Shown here in pieces: positions 27,681-37,452 of a stretch of 64,000 nt of DNA. The DNA comes from JAFGAS01 sp963809875 (GTDB lineage Bacteria > Desulfobacterota > Zymogenia > Zymogenales > Zymogenaceae), in NCBI GenBank assembly GCA_963809875.1, contig CAWELC010000002.1, forward strand, positions 62,001 through 126,000, given 5' to 3'. The notes under the pieces were generated by a model. It worked only from the letters and a program-made list of their open reading frames with translations, was not told the DNA's origin and searched no databases. The translations under genes were made by a program, and so were the position numbers. Each line of letters opens with the position of its first letter. Position 1 is the stretch's first letter.

Positions 27681-29034
27681 TTACCTATCTTTCTTACGGT
27701 CCATGCGGGGCACGTAGGCGTCGAGGATGGTATCCTTCGCCTTTCTTACGGCGATCTCGGCCGCCCGGCTGAGATTGTCGGCCTTGTCCGGCGCGATCCT
27801 GAACCGGGTCGGGGTTTCCTCAAACAGATGCGCGATATCAGCGTCATCGGCCACATACGGCGAGATATAGACAAAGGTGATGTCCTTGTATCGGGGATCT
27901 GTGCTCGTGAGGAACATGATGGTGACGTAGGTGAGGGCCTTGCCCCGAAAGAAGCTGATGTTCATGGCCCGCTCGGCGGTACCCAGCAGGTTGAAACCCT
28001 TCACGGAACCCATGGACTTGGCCGGATCGATGCTCTGGTTGGAATCGATAATGATGACCAGGCCTCCCCGGAAGTTGCGCTTCGGCGTATCGACAAGGCG
28101 GTCGATTATGAGCTGCATGATGGTTACGATTCCCTGGTTGTCGTTGATTCCTCCGTCACTGACGTGGATGAACGACTCCTCGTCCGGCGTGGAGTTCTTT
28201 TGATCCTTCAGGACGATGGGTCCCAGCAGGAGCGGGACGGAGGCGGAGGCTGCCACGCCCCGGGAGACCTCCATGTCGCCGATGGAAAGCCCGATGTCGT
28301 CGCAAAAGGTGATCCCCAGGAAGTCCCCCCCGAAACGGAAATTGCTCTTACCGAACCCGGTTTGGGTAAGCTTTTCGGCCAGATCTCGCGGCGTTGTATC
28401 AAAACTATCCTTCGTGAGGGTGGTAAAGAGGAATCTCGCCCCGGTGTCCATGACTGTTCCGTTCATGATGAGGGTGGGGGACCACCCGTTTTTCTGGCGT
28501 TTGCCCAGCTCGTCGAACTTCCGGCCCTGGAAATAGAGCTTGTCGAACGCCTGCTTGAGGAGGAGGCCCGTCTCCTCGGAGGTCAGGAAAATCTTGTAGA
28601 AACGGAAGAGGTTCCTGATCAGGTCCCCCTCTATGTTTCTGCGCATATCGGTCCTATAGGTATCGAAAAACTCATCATACAGGTCGGTATGAGAGGAATC
28701 GACGTTCGGCTTGTTCATGCAGTAGTAGGCCATGGAGAGGCTGCCGCCCGAAACGCTGGAGATATAGTCGATTTCGTCGATTATGCTCCTGCCGTCGGGC
28801 AGCTTGACCTGTTTATATAATTCCTCCATGACGGCGGCGGAAAAAACAGCGGCCCGGCTGCCCCCGCCCGAGACCGCCACGCGCAAAGAAGAAGTCGCCG
28901 TCATCTATCGGGACGTATTGCCGCTTGACCGGGGACGGCTGATCATAGACGAGCAGCTCGTAGTTGATCGTCGAACAGGCAAAGGAAAACGAGAGCAGCA
29001 ACACCAATCCGCTGAGCATTACAATCCGCTTCAT
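27681..29034 (-). CDS. Patatin-like phospholipase lipoprotein, copy 2 (one frameshift)
   Basis: Begins MKRIVMLSGLVLLLSFSFAC at 29034, a lipoprotein signal peptide with lipobox SFAC, then STINYELLVYDQPSPVKRQYVPIDDGDFFF. A frame break near 28885 separates this from the patatin core RVAVSGGGSRAAVFSAAVMEELY, the nucleophile region YISSVSGGSLS and the catalytic Asp in SDGGINDNQGI. The C-terminal IVYISPYVADDADIAHLFEETPTRFRI-like segment (FVYISPYVADD) and PRMDRKKDR end are shared with copy 3. Each copy has its own promoter, so it may be separately controlled. Substrate not predictable. Confidence 0.87.
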
Positions 29035-29077
29035 GAAAACCTCCGGTGTCTTTATCAAAGGGGCCAGACTCCCCGTA

Positions 29078-29105
29078 ATTATATACTGTTATTGTCTCGT
29101 TTCAA
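29078..29105 (-). promoter_or_regulatory. Promoter of patatin copy 2
   Basis: On the minus strand TTGAAA (29100-29105), 16-base spacer, TATAAT (29078-29083), 44 bases before the start. The same arrangement with near-identical flanks precedes copy 3. Confidence 0.6.
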
Positions 29106-29352
29106 CGCAAAACCGCCGGGGGTGATCGATCCTGCGCCCCTAAGAGGTCGATCATGGTACCGTGCCACGAGATCCAATACGCTGAGTATCATGAGTCCTA
29201 AGGAAACGAGGATGACCTCGCCCGGAACGTCGGCGTGTCTCGTACATCACATATATGTTCACGTCGGCCCGCGAGTGGCGGGAAATCATGCCGCACGCCT
29301 CTTTGTCTCTTCTATCCGGGATGAACCAAGGAGACGGGCGGCCCCGGAGTTA

Positions 29353-30708
29353 CTATTTCTTCTTCCGATCTATATAGGGCAGATAGGCATCGAGGAGTCT
29401 TATCCTTCACTTTCCGTACTATGATTTCGGCCGCCCGCTCGAGGTTGTCGGCCTTGTCCGGGTCGATCTTGAAACGGGTCGGGGTCTGCTGGAAGAGCGT
29501 CAATATCTCGGGGTCGTCGGCCTGGTCCGGCGAGATGTAGACAAAGGTGACATTCTTGAAACGGGGGTCGGCGCTCATCAGGAACATGATGGTGATGTAG
29601 GTGAGGGCCTTGCCCCGCAAGATGCTGATGTTCATCGCCCGCTCGAGCGGTACCCAGCACGGTAAAACCCCTGACGGAGTTTACGGACAGGCTCGGGTCG
29701 ATGGTCTGGTTGGAGTCGATAATGATGACCAGGCCGCCCTTATACTGTCGTTCGGGGAGTATCGACGAACCGGTCGATGATAAGCTGCATGACCGTGGTG
29801 ATTCCCTGGTTGTCGCTGATTCCCCCGTCGCTCGACGTGGGTGAAGAATTCATCGTCGGGTTTGGATTGCTTCTGATCCTTCAGGACGATGGGTCCCAGC
29901 ATGAGCGGCACCGAGGCGGAGGCCACCACGCCTCGGGAAACCTCCATGTCGCCGATGGAAAGGCCGATGTCGTCACAAAAGGTGAGTCCCAGGAGATCTC
30001 CGCCGAAGTGGTAATCGCTCTTGCCAAAGCCGGTTTTTGACAGTCTCTCGACGAGGGTCTTGGGCGCGGCATCGAAATCATTTGGCGTGAGGGTGGTAAA
30101 GAGGAATTTCGAGCCCGTATCCATGATTCGTACCGTTGAGGATCAGGGTTGGACACCACCCGTTTTTCTGGCGTTCGGCGATCTCGTCAAACGTTCGACC
30201 ATGGAAATAGAACTTGTCAAAGTCCTTCTTGAGGTAGAGTCCCTTCTTTTCCGCGCTGGCGAAGAATCGATACCAGCGGAAGAAGCTCTTGGGCAGGTTG
30301 CTGCCGATGTCCCTCCTCATGTCGGCCAGGTATTGGACATAGAATTCGTCATACAGGTCGGTATGTGAGGTGTCGACGTCGGGCTTATTCATGCAGTAGT
30401 AGGCCATGGAGAGGCTGCCGCCCGATACGCTGGAGATGTAGTCGATCTCGTCGGTGATGCTCCGGCCGTCGGGCAGCTTGACCTGTTTATAGAGCTCTTT
30501 CATAATGGCGGCGGAAAAGACCGCTGCGCGGCTTCCTCCGCCGGAAACCGCCACCGCAAAGATGTAGTCGCCGTCGTCCGACGGGACATACTGACGCGTG
30601 ATCGGGCTGGGCTGGTCATACACGAGCAGCTTATGGTTGATAGTTGAACAGGCAAATGTGCAGAGTCAGAGACATTGCCAGAATGATCAAAATCACCAGT
30701 CGCTTCAT
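29353..30708 (-). CDS. Patatin-like phospholipase lipoprotein, copy 3 (about six frame breaks)
   Basis: Starts MKRLVILIILAMSLTL at 30708 after GGGAGG. With a break at about 30660 corrected it continues TFACSTINHKLLVYDQPSPI, giving the lipobox TFAC. Further breaks fall near 30125, 29833, 29755, 29650 and 29397. Comparison with copy 2 shows each is a single extra base, for example ctcgagcgg against ctcggcgg. Pieced together, the protein has VSGGGSRAAVFSAAIMKELY, YISSVSGGSLS, SDGGISDNQG and ends YLPYIDRKKK. It could be a decaying pseudogene, but the same error type hits unrelated essential genes nearby, so sequence error is more likely. Confidence 0.75.
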
Positions 30709-30766
30709 GAAAAACCTCCCGGCACTGTCTAATTTGTATTGATTAAAGGGTGTCATCTCTCGTATA

Positions 30767-30794
30767 ATTATACACGGTTATTCTCATAATTCAA
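30767..30794 (-). promoter_or_regulatory. Promoter of patatin copy 3
   Basis: On the minus strand TTGAAT (30789-30794), 16-base spacer, TATAAT (30767-30772), ending about 60 bases before the start. Matches the promoter of copy 2 in boxes and spacing. Confidence 0.6.
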
Positions 30795-30868
30795 CGTAAT
30801 ACGGTCAGGGGGTAGGGCGGAACCGGTGCCCCCTCGACCAGCCCACCGAAGCCAATAGGAGGATCGGC

Positions 30869-32228
30869 ATGTGTGATACCATCGTCGCCACGAAGGAGGC
30901 CACCCGGGACGGCTCGGTCATATTTGCCAAGAACAGCGACCGGGAGCCCAACGAGGCCCAGTCCATCGAGTATCACCCCGCCCGAAGCCATAAGGCGGGC
31001 GAGGAGCTGAAGGTCACCTACCTCACCATTCCGCAGGCCAGGCAGACCCGCGCCGTCTTTATTTCCCGCCCCTTCTGGATGTGGGGTGCGGAGATGGGGG
31101 CCAACGACGCCGGGGTTGCCATCGGCAACGAGGCGGTCTTCACGAAGCTTCCCATGCGAAAGGAAAAGATGCTGCTGGGGATGGATCTGCTGCGGCTTGG
31201 CGCTCGAGCGGGCGGCAAGCGCCGGGGAGGCCCTCGAGGTGATTACGGAACTCCTGACGCGATACGGGCAGGGGGGAGCGGCCGGTTACGAGGACAAGAA
31301 ATTTGCCTACCATAATTCATTCATTATCGCCGATCCGAACGAGGCATGGGTGCTGGAGACCGCCGACCGCGAGTGGGCGGCCCAAAAGATATCCGGCGTC
31401 TACTCGATCTCCAACGGCCTGACCATCGGGTCGGACTTCGACAAGGCGTCGCCGACCCTCGTTTCGACCGCAGTCAAGAAAGGGTGGACGAAGTCGGAGT
31501 CGGACTTTGATTTCGCACGGGACTATTCCGACTGGTTCTTTACGACGTTTTCCATGTGCCGACCCCGCGCCGCCCGGACGACCCTGCTTGCCTCCGGCAG
31601 GCACGGATCGATAGACAGCCAGGCGATGACCGCGTTTCTTCGCGACCATCAGGGGGAGGGCGTCTCCCATGAGCCGCACCGCGGTCTGTTCATGAACAAG
31701 GTGTGCATGCACGCGGCAAACAGCCTCTCCCGGGCGAGCCAGACGACCGGGTCGCTGGTCTGCCACCTCAGGGGCGATATCAATACGCACTGGGTTACCG
31801 GCACGGCGGCCCCCTGCACCTCGGTCTTCAAGCCCTTCTTCTTCGAGGCGGGCGTGCCGGCGGACGTGGGGCCGGAGGCCACGGGCCGTTATGACGCGAA
31901 GAACCTCTGGTGGAGCCACGAACGGCTGCACCGGGCGCTCCTGATGGACTACCCCACCCGAATGGCGGTCGTCGAAAAAGAGCGAAACGACCTCGAAAAA
32001 CGGTTCATGGCCGAAGAGGAAAAGATCGTGGGGGAACTGGACAAGCTCCCCGCCGGGGACCGCAGAAAGCGGCTTGCGGCTTTCTCCGAGGATTGTTTCA
32101 GGAAGGCGTGGGAGGCCGAGCGCCGGTGGACCGAGGCGGTCCTCAAGACGCCGATACGGAAGAGGCCGTCGGTGATCTTTCGGTCCTTTTGGGCCAAGCA
32201 GAACGAGAAGGCGGGGGTGGATCTGTAG
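30869..32228 (+). CDS. C69 family (secernin-like) peptidase (one frameshift)
   Basis: N-terminal-nucleophile hydrolase family. Begins MCDTIVATKEATRDGSVIFAKNSDREPNEAQ: Cys2 becomes the nucleophile after Met removal, and the DGSVIFAKNSDR stretch is diagnostic of C69/secernin proteins. Next are GANDAGVAIGNEAVFTK and NSFIIADPNEAWVLET. The frame breaks near 31200 (cttggcgctc should read cttgcgctc), giving LLRLALERAASAGEALEVI when corrected. Total about 453 residues. Known C69 dipeptidases cleave short peptides; secernin substrates are unsure. No signal peptide, so cytoplasmic. The ribosome site AGGAGG precedes the start. Divergent from patatin copy 3. Confidence 0.87.
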
Positions 32229-32234
32229 CCGGGG

Positions 32235-32570
32235 CTACGACACCTCGCAATCGCGCGGCATAATCCCCTTCTTCACGAGGGTGTCGACGACCAGGCGGAC
32301 CTTGTCCGGGCTCGTCTCTGTCTCTCGGGCGACGTCATAGACGGATACCCGCCCCGTCCGGCGGGCCGCCGCGATCACCGCGCTCCCCACCTTCTTGAAG
32401 AGCGCAATCCTGCGCGCCCCCAGCACGATCAGCGATGCCCCGGGGATGAGCAGGATCAGGCAGAGGGTCAAAACGAACGTCAGCGACAGGGGAGGACGAA
32501 AAACCACCCCCCCGACGATCCCCAGGACAAACCAGATCTCCAGGACGACCCCGATTGCCAGCTTGGCCAT
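32235..32570 (-). CDS. Small membrane protein with C-terminal winged-helix-like domain
   Basis: About 111 residues. Two hydrophobic helices (about 4-22 and 27-50) are followed by a basic turn (GARRIALFKK) and a 55-residue soluble tail: GSAVIAAARRTGRVSVYDVARETETSPDKVRLVVDTLVKKGIMPRDCEVS. The tail reads as a PCI/winged-helix-like fold (DVARETETSPDKVRLVVDTLVKKG), typical of MarR-like or DprA-type DNA-binding ends. A membrane-bound regulator is possible but unproven. The start at 32570 (MAKLAIGVV) has AGGGGAATAT upstream. Convergent with the C69 gene. Confidence 0.55.
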   Translation of the reverse strand: MAKLAIGVVLEIWFVLGIVGGVVFRPPLSLTFVLTLCLILLIPGASLIVLGARRIALFKKVGSAVIAAARRTGRVSVYDVARETETSPDKVRLVVDTLVKKGIMPRDCEVS

Positions 32571-32918
32571 ACATATTCCCCTCGTGATGACGGGCGGCGG
32601 GTCGGCCGCCTCGCCTGCCGTACCGCGGACAGGAGTGTGCCGGCCGAATCGGTCGGCCCACAATCAGGGACGCCCGCCCGGCAGACCGACCGTTCCATGA
32701 TAACAGAAATGACGATCTTTGACGCTAAAAAAGTTGACATCTTGAAATAATCGTTTCATAATATGAACCACGATTCTATTGGCGGTCGTCATCCCCGTTT
32801 CTTCCACACCGTGTAAACCGCTTCCGGACCTGGTGACGCCCCGGGCCGGGCGCTTATCCCAGAGCTACCGGGCGAGCGGCGCTCGTTCCCCGGTCATCTG
32901 TTCCAGCGAGGGGTGAAT
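32571..32918. other. Divergent regulatory region
   Basis: About 350 bases between the small membrane protein and the TetR gene. It contains the consensus promoter and palindromes listed separately at 32734-32767; the rest is GC-rich with nothing recognised. Confidence 0.5.
32734..32767 (+). promoter_or_regulatory. Near-consensus promoter with overlapping operators for tetR
   Basis: TTGACA at 32734-32739, 17-base spacer, CATAAT at 32757-32762. Two palindromes overlap it: TGAAA-6-TTTCA (32743-32758) between the boxes and TTCAT-AAT-ATGAA (32755-32767) across the -10. This layout is what an autoregulating TetR repressor needs. Confidence 0.65.
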
Positions 32919-33522
32919 ATGACGCGCAGGGAGCGGGAAAACATCCGAAGAAGGGGCGAGATGATGGCCGCCGCCGCCCGCCTCTTCGCCGATCGGGGGT
33001 ACGTTCGGACCACCATGGTCCAGATCGCCGAGCGGGCGGAGTTTGCCCTCGGGACCATCTACCAGTTCGTTCAGGACAAAGGAAGACGTCTACTTTTCCA
33101 TCCTCAGCGAGAAGTCCGACGAGCTCATCGCCATCCTTGACCGGGAGGAGCTCAAGGCGTTCCCCCCGGAGGCGGCGCTGGAGCGGGCGGTCCAGATCGT
33201 CCTCGAATTCTTCGAGAAGAACATCGATTTCTTTCGCATATATATCACCGACTGGGGGACCTTTGAGGCCAATCTCACGGGCGACTACAGGCGGATCCTC
33301 AAGGAGAAGTACGACCGGTTCCTCGCCCATTTCACCGGCATCATCCAGCGGGGGATCGCGGGCGGGGTCTTCAAACCCTATGACGCCGTCGAGACCGCCT
33401 ATGTGCTGGTGGGCATTCTCTCCACGTATATTTTCCAGTGGTCGGTGGAGCCCAGGACGTCCCCGTTCGTCGAAAAGACCGAGATGATCGTGAAACTCTT
33501 CCTTGACGGGGCACGGGCATGA
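32919..33522 (+). CDS. TetR/AcrR family transcriptional regulator (one frameshift)
   Basis: About 200 residues. The N-terminal helix-turn-helix reads AAARLFADRGYVRTTMVQIAERAEFALGTIYQF (about residues 14-48), classic TetR. The frame breaks near 33080, then resumes KEDVYFSILSEKSDELIAIL and the ligand-binding helical domain to LFLDGARA. Start at 32919 (MTRREREN), five bases after GAGGGG. Dimeric DNA binder; the ligand is unknown. It lies just upstream of the PAP2 gene with a 3-base overlap region, and its own promoter carries palindromes, so autoregulation and control of the downstream lipid-related genes are likely. Confidence 0.85.
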
Positions 33523-33549
33523 TGCGGCGCTACGTTAACGCGGTTACTG

Positions 33550-34520
33550 ATGCTGTTCAATCCGGCGGAGCTTTGTACGTGGTCCTTTTTCCTTTTTGTG
33601 ACCCTGCTGATCATCTTATTTCAACGACGACGGGGCGATCACCCCCTTCTTCTATTGCCAATATCGGAATCCTCGTCGTGATCGTCGCCGTGGCCCTGAT
33701 CGACTCGCGCTGTCCCGGGTATCGCGCGCTCGTTCATTTCCGGAACTGGTTTCCCGCCTTTCTCGTCGTCGTACCCTACCGGGAGCTCTCCATCCTCATA
33801 CCACAGATCCAACCGCATGATATCGACGACGTGCTGATACGGCTTGACTATTTCATCTTTCACGTTCACCCGACGGTCTTCATCGAGCGCTTCGAGGTGC
33901 CTGTGCTGACGGATGTCTTCCAGGTCGTCTACTGCTCGTACTATTTTCTGCCTTTTACCCTCGGGCGTCGTCGTCTATTTCACGAAAGATCAGAGAAGAT
34001 TTCACTCCACGTCATCTTCGCAATCCTTTTTTCCTTCTACGTCACGTATGTCGGCTACATGCTCTTCCCGGCCGTCGGTCCGAGGTTTTCCCTCTATCAC
34101 CTCCAGACGACGGCGCTCGTGGGCTACGCCGTGACGCTTCCCATCCGGGAGTCCCTGAACTGGCTTGAGCATATCATGCGGGACGCCTTCCCGAGCGGGC
34201 ATACGATGCTGGCGCTCGTTGTCCTCTTCTACACGTGGCGATACGAGAAGCGGCTGCTCTTCCTGTTTGCGCCGATCGCTTCTCTGATTATCGTCTCGAC
34301 GATATACCTGAGGTATCACTATGCGGTGGACGTGCTGGCCGGGATCATCCTTGCGGTGCCGACCGTCGTGGCCTCCGAGATGGCGATGGAATGGTGGGAG
34401 ACGGACCGAGAGGCAATACCGGAGCTATCAGGACACGCAATTGTTAAAAGGTTTATAACGGGGACTTATCATGGCAAAGAATATCGAGGTACGGACGGTA
34501 AAGACCCGGGGGGACCGTAA
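33550..34520 (+). CDS. PAP2-family membrane phosphatase (three frame breaks)
   Basis: A multi-pass membrane protein with the acid-phosphatase/PAP2 signature spread over it: the AFPSGHTMLALV motif (catalytic His) and RYHYAVDVLAGI (the last His/Asp motif). The K-x6-RP first motif is not clear, as in inositolphosphotransferase-like PAP2 members. The true N-terminus probably reads MLFNPAELCTWSFFLFVTLLIILF from 33550, in a different frame from the remainder; breaks near 33640, 33967 and 34005 are needed. The C-terminal 17 codons overlap the next gene and may be another frame artefact. It likely dephosphorylates a lipid or transfers headgroups at the membrane. Confidence 0.75.
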
Positions 34521-35595
34521 GCAATTCATACAGTTCCCCTGGAAGATCTACGAGGGTGATCCTAACTGGGTGCCCCCCCTGAAGATGGACTACAAGAAGC
34601 TGCTGACCCCCGGCAAGCACCCCTACTACGAACACGGGGAGGTCGAGTTCTTTATGGCCTTCAAGGACGGCCGGCTCGCCGGCCGCATGACCGCCCACAC
34701 CAACACGCTGCACAATCAGATTCACCGGGACAAGGTCGGGTTCTTCGGCTTCTTCGAATGCGAGGACGACCCGGACTGCGCGAAGGCCCTCTTCGACGCC
34801 GGGGGGGCCTGGCTCAAGGGCAAAGGCATGGACACGATGCGGGGGCCGGACAGCTTCTCCCAGAACGAGATCGTGGGGCTCCTGGTGGACGCCTTTGACA
34901 TGCCGGCGATGTTCGACATGGCCTATAACCCCCCTTATTATGAAAAGCTCGTCGACAGATACGGGTTCAAGCTCGCCAAGAACCTCTACGCCTACCGTTT
35001 CTACGCGAACCAGGGGATGCCCGAGAAGGTCGCCCGGGTTGCCGAGATGATCAAGAAGCGCAAGGGGATCGAGGTGCGCACGGTCAACTTCAAGGACTGG
35101 GAAAATGAGCTGATGCGGGTCAAGCGGGTCTACAACACCGCCTGGACGCTCAACTGGGGCTTCTGTCCCATCACCGAGGCCGAATTTCGGAAGCTGGTCC
35201 ACGACCTCAAGCCGGTGGCGGTGCAGGACCTGATCTTTATGGCCTTCGTAAACGGCGAGATCGCGGGGATTTCCATCACGCTTCCCGATATCAACGTCAT
35301 CATCAAGGAGATCAAGGGGAAGCTTCTTCCCTTCGGCTTCATAAAGATCCTCACCGGCGTCAGGAAGATCAAGACGGCCCGGGTGACGATCATGGGGGTG
35401 GTCCACGAATACCAGAAGCTGGGGCTGGACGCCGTCTTCTACCACGAGACGCTCAAGGCCGCCCGAAAGATGGGCATCGAGTGGGGCGAGCTGTCCTGGA
35501 TACTGGAAGACAATATCCCGATGGTCCGGGTGCTGGAAAACCTCGGAGCCGAGATCTACAAGACCTATAAGGTGTATGATTATAAGCTGAAGTAG
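34471..35595 (+). CDS. GNAT-like N-acetyltransferase family protein
   Basis: 374 residues in one frame. The family (often annotated as N-acetyltransferase or hypothetical) begins with KTRGDRKQFIQFPWKIYEGDPNWVPPL, followed by HPYYEHGEVEFFMAF, GRMTAH, GFFGFFECEDDP, GPDSFSQNEIVGLLVDAFD and YNPPYYEKLVDRYGF. A GNAT acetyl-CoA fold is split across the protein, with the final part TIMGVVHEYQKLGLDAVFYHETLKAARKMGIEWGELSWILEDNIPMVRVLENLGA holding the R/Q-x2-G-L-type binding loop. Cytoplasmic. Substrate unknown. It follows the PAP2 gene and may be co-transcribed. Confidence 0.75.
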   Translation: MAKNIEVRTVKTRGDRKQFIQFPWKIYEGDPNWVPPLKMDYKKLLTPGKHPYYEHGEVEFFMAFKDGRLAGRMTAHTNTLHNQIHRDKVGFFGFFECEDDPDCAKALFDAGGAWLKGKGMDTMRGPDSFSQNEIVGLLVDAFDMPAMFDMAYNPPYYEKLVDRYGFKLAKNLYAYRFYANQGMPEKVARVAEMIKKRKGIEVRTVNFKDWENELMRVKRVYNTAWTLNWGFCPITEAEFRKLVHDLKPVAVQDLIFMAFVNGEIAGISITLPDINVIIKEIKGKLLPFGFIKILTGVRKIKTARVTIMGVVHEYQKLGLDAVFYHETLKAARKMGIEWGELSWILEDNIPMVRVLENLGAEIYKTYKVYDYKLK

Positions 35596-35806
35596 ACAGA
35601 GGCAACGGAGGAGAAAAGGGGGAATCGGGAGAATCCGGTTTCCCCTTTCCCGTTTGGGGAACGTACCGCTGAAGTATCGCATTGGGGAGGATTAGAAAGG
35701 GCAGGGGCGGCTCAATCAAGCCGCCCACTCGATAGGAATCGGCACGGATGATTCATGCCGTCGGCTCACGCCGGCACTGGTATCAGGAGGGACCCTCCAA
35801 GGATCT

Positions 35807-36394
35807 CTACCGTTCCACCAGCCGGAAATAGCAGGTCTCGTCGCCCTTTGCCATGCAGGAGACCTCCCGGGCGATGTAGGCCTCCTTGCCGAAGGCCGAG
35901 TCCGCGATGTACTGGATGAACCCCTCGTAGTGGGTGCACATGGATCGGTCGAAATCACAGCCCGCGCAGTGCATGCAGTCAAAACAGTCAAACTCGTCGG
36001 GTTTTCCCTCGACCTGGACCACCTTCCCCTTGCCGGAGCCCACCACGAAGAGCCCCAGCCCCCGGGAGAACCGCTCGAGGGGGGATAACTCCTTAAACTG
36101 CTCGGCCAGACGCATCTCCTCCATCACGCGCTTCATGACGGTGTAGCCCGTTCTCCGCCAGACGCCCAGCGCCCCCCTGAAGCCGACGAGGTTTGCGATC
36201 TCGGTATAGATTTTTGCCTGTTCGGGCATGGTGATGCAGGGGTCCCAGGAGTACTCGGGCGGGTTCTCGAATATTGGAAGCAGCCCCGCGCTTCTGAAGA
36301 CAATCTTTGCCCCGTTCTTGCCGAGGATGTCGGATATTCCATCCAGCGAGGCGCGGATGGCCAGTTTAGTCGCACGCTTTGGTTGGTCGTCCAT
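35807..36394 (-). CDS. V4R (4-vinyl-reductase/hydrocarbon-binding) domain protein
   Basis: About 195 residues. The C-terminal half is a V4R domain: CFDCMHCAGCDFDRSMCTHYEGFIQYIADSAFG, with closely spaced cysteines likely to bind Zn, and the ending YIAREVSCMAKGDETCYFRLVER. The N-terminal half (ATKLAIRASLDGISDILGKNGAKIVFRSAGL) matches the bacteriochlorophyll/heme-associated V4R arrangement seen in stand-alone sensor-like proteins. V4R domains bind small hydrophobic ligands. The start at 36394 (MDDQPKRAT) has GGGG upstream. It follows lptB at a spacing of 76 bases on the same strand, in the place where rpoN often sits in proteobacteria. Confidence 0.8.
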   Translation of the reverse strand: MDDQPKRATKLAIRASLDGISDILGKNGAKIVFRSAGLLPIFENPPEYSWDPCITMPEQAKIYTEIANLVGFRGALGVWRRTGYTVMKRVMEEMRLAEQFKELSPLERFSRGLGLFVVGSGKGKVVQVEGKPDEFDCFDCMHCAGCDFDRSMCTHYEGFIQYIADSAFGKEAYIAREVSCMAKGDETCYFRLVER

Positions 36395-36469
36395 ATGGGT
36401 CCCCTTGCCGATCCATTTGAACACGTAAGTCGGGGCGGCACATCGTGCAGGAAATTTCGTCTCTATGCA

Positions 36470-37229
36470 CTACATAGAGAATTTTTCTCCCAGATACTTT
36501 TCGCGGGCCTTCTCGTCCGCCGCGATGCGGCGGGGCGTGCCGTGGATGAGGATATTGCCCTCGTTGAGGATATAGGCCCGGTCGCAGATGCCCAGCGTCT
36601 CCCGCACGTTGTGGTCGGTGATGATGATACCGATGCCCCGCCTCTTGAGCGACAGCACGATATTCTGGATGTCGTTGACGATGATCGGGTCGATGCCGGA
36701 AAAGGGCTCGTCCAACAGGATAAAGCAGGGGTTGGTCACGAGGGCCCGCGTGATCTCCACCCGCCGCCGCTCTCCTCCCGAAAGGGTCGTGGCTCTGTTA
36801 TCGGCCAGATGGCTGATCTTGAGGTCGGTCAGGAGAACGGCCAGCCTCTCTTCGCGTTCTTCCCGCGAGAGGGGCAGCGTCTCGAGGATCGACATGATAT
36901 TTTCGGCCACCGTCATCTTTCTGAAGATGGACGACTCCTGGGGGAGATAGGTGATCCCTTTGCGGGCGCGCTCGTACATGGGCAGCTCCCCGATGTCGTG
37001 GCCGTCCAGCATAATCTTGCCGGCGTCGGGCTTCACGATCCCGACGACCATGTAAAAGCTCGTGGTCTTTCCGGCGCCGTTGGGACCCAGAAGCCCCACG
37101 ATCTCCCCCGAGTGGACCTCTATGTTGACGTGATCGACCACGACCCGCGACTTGATAGGACTTCGTCAGCCCTTCGACGACGAGCAGATGGCCGTTTGCT
37201 GATTCGCTTCTTGGATTATCTCTTTTCAC
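36470..37229 (-). CDS. lptB: LPS export ABC transporter ATP-binding protein (one frameshift)
   Basis: ATPase of the LptBFG transporter that pulls LPS from the inner membrane to the outer one. Motifs: Walker A GPNGAGKTT, Q-loop YLPQESSIF, ABC signature LSGGERRRVEI, Walker B CFILLDEPFSGID and the switch His in ITDHNVRETL. N-terminus MKRDNPRSESANGHLLVVEGLTKSY starts at 37229; an extra base near 37155 then shifts the frame, and its removal gives SYKSRVVVDHVNIEVHSGEIVG. Length about 253 residues, normal. It is the last of the kdsC / lptC-lptA / lptB series. Confidence 0.93.
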
Positions 37230-37452
37230 TGGTGTCTCGAGTCTGACGGAACCGGAGAGGTTCCTCTATCATGAAAGGCCCCACGAATACCTGGATGCCG
37301 GGGGCGTTGTTCGGTGGCATGTATGCCGCCTGGTTAAGCCGTAGCCGTATCCTTCTGTTGCCTGCCGGCTGCCGGTACGACACCCGGAGTGCCAACGGCG
37401 ATCGTGTTACCGATCTTTGTCGGCGATTCGGCGTGTCGGGCACGTTCGAATA

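Larger units (their letters stand above)
27681..30708 (-). repeat. Tandem duplication of patatin genes (copies 2 and 3)
   Basis: Copies 2 and 3 are nearly alike along their full length, including signal peptide, promoter and a leader that begins near CGTTGAA. Their starts are 1674 bases apart. Copy 1 (26060-27438) is an older member of the same array. Confidence 0.8.

Noticed and set aside
29353..30708. Patatin copy 3 as a true pseudogene
   Set aside because: Every break is a single extra base relative to copy 2, matching the error pattern across the region; promoter, signal and catalytic motifs are intact.
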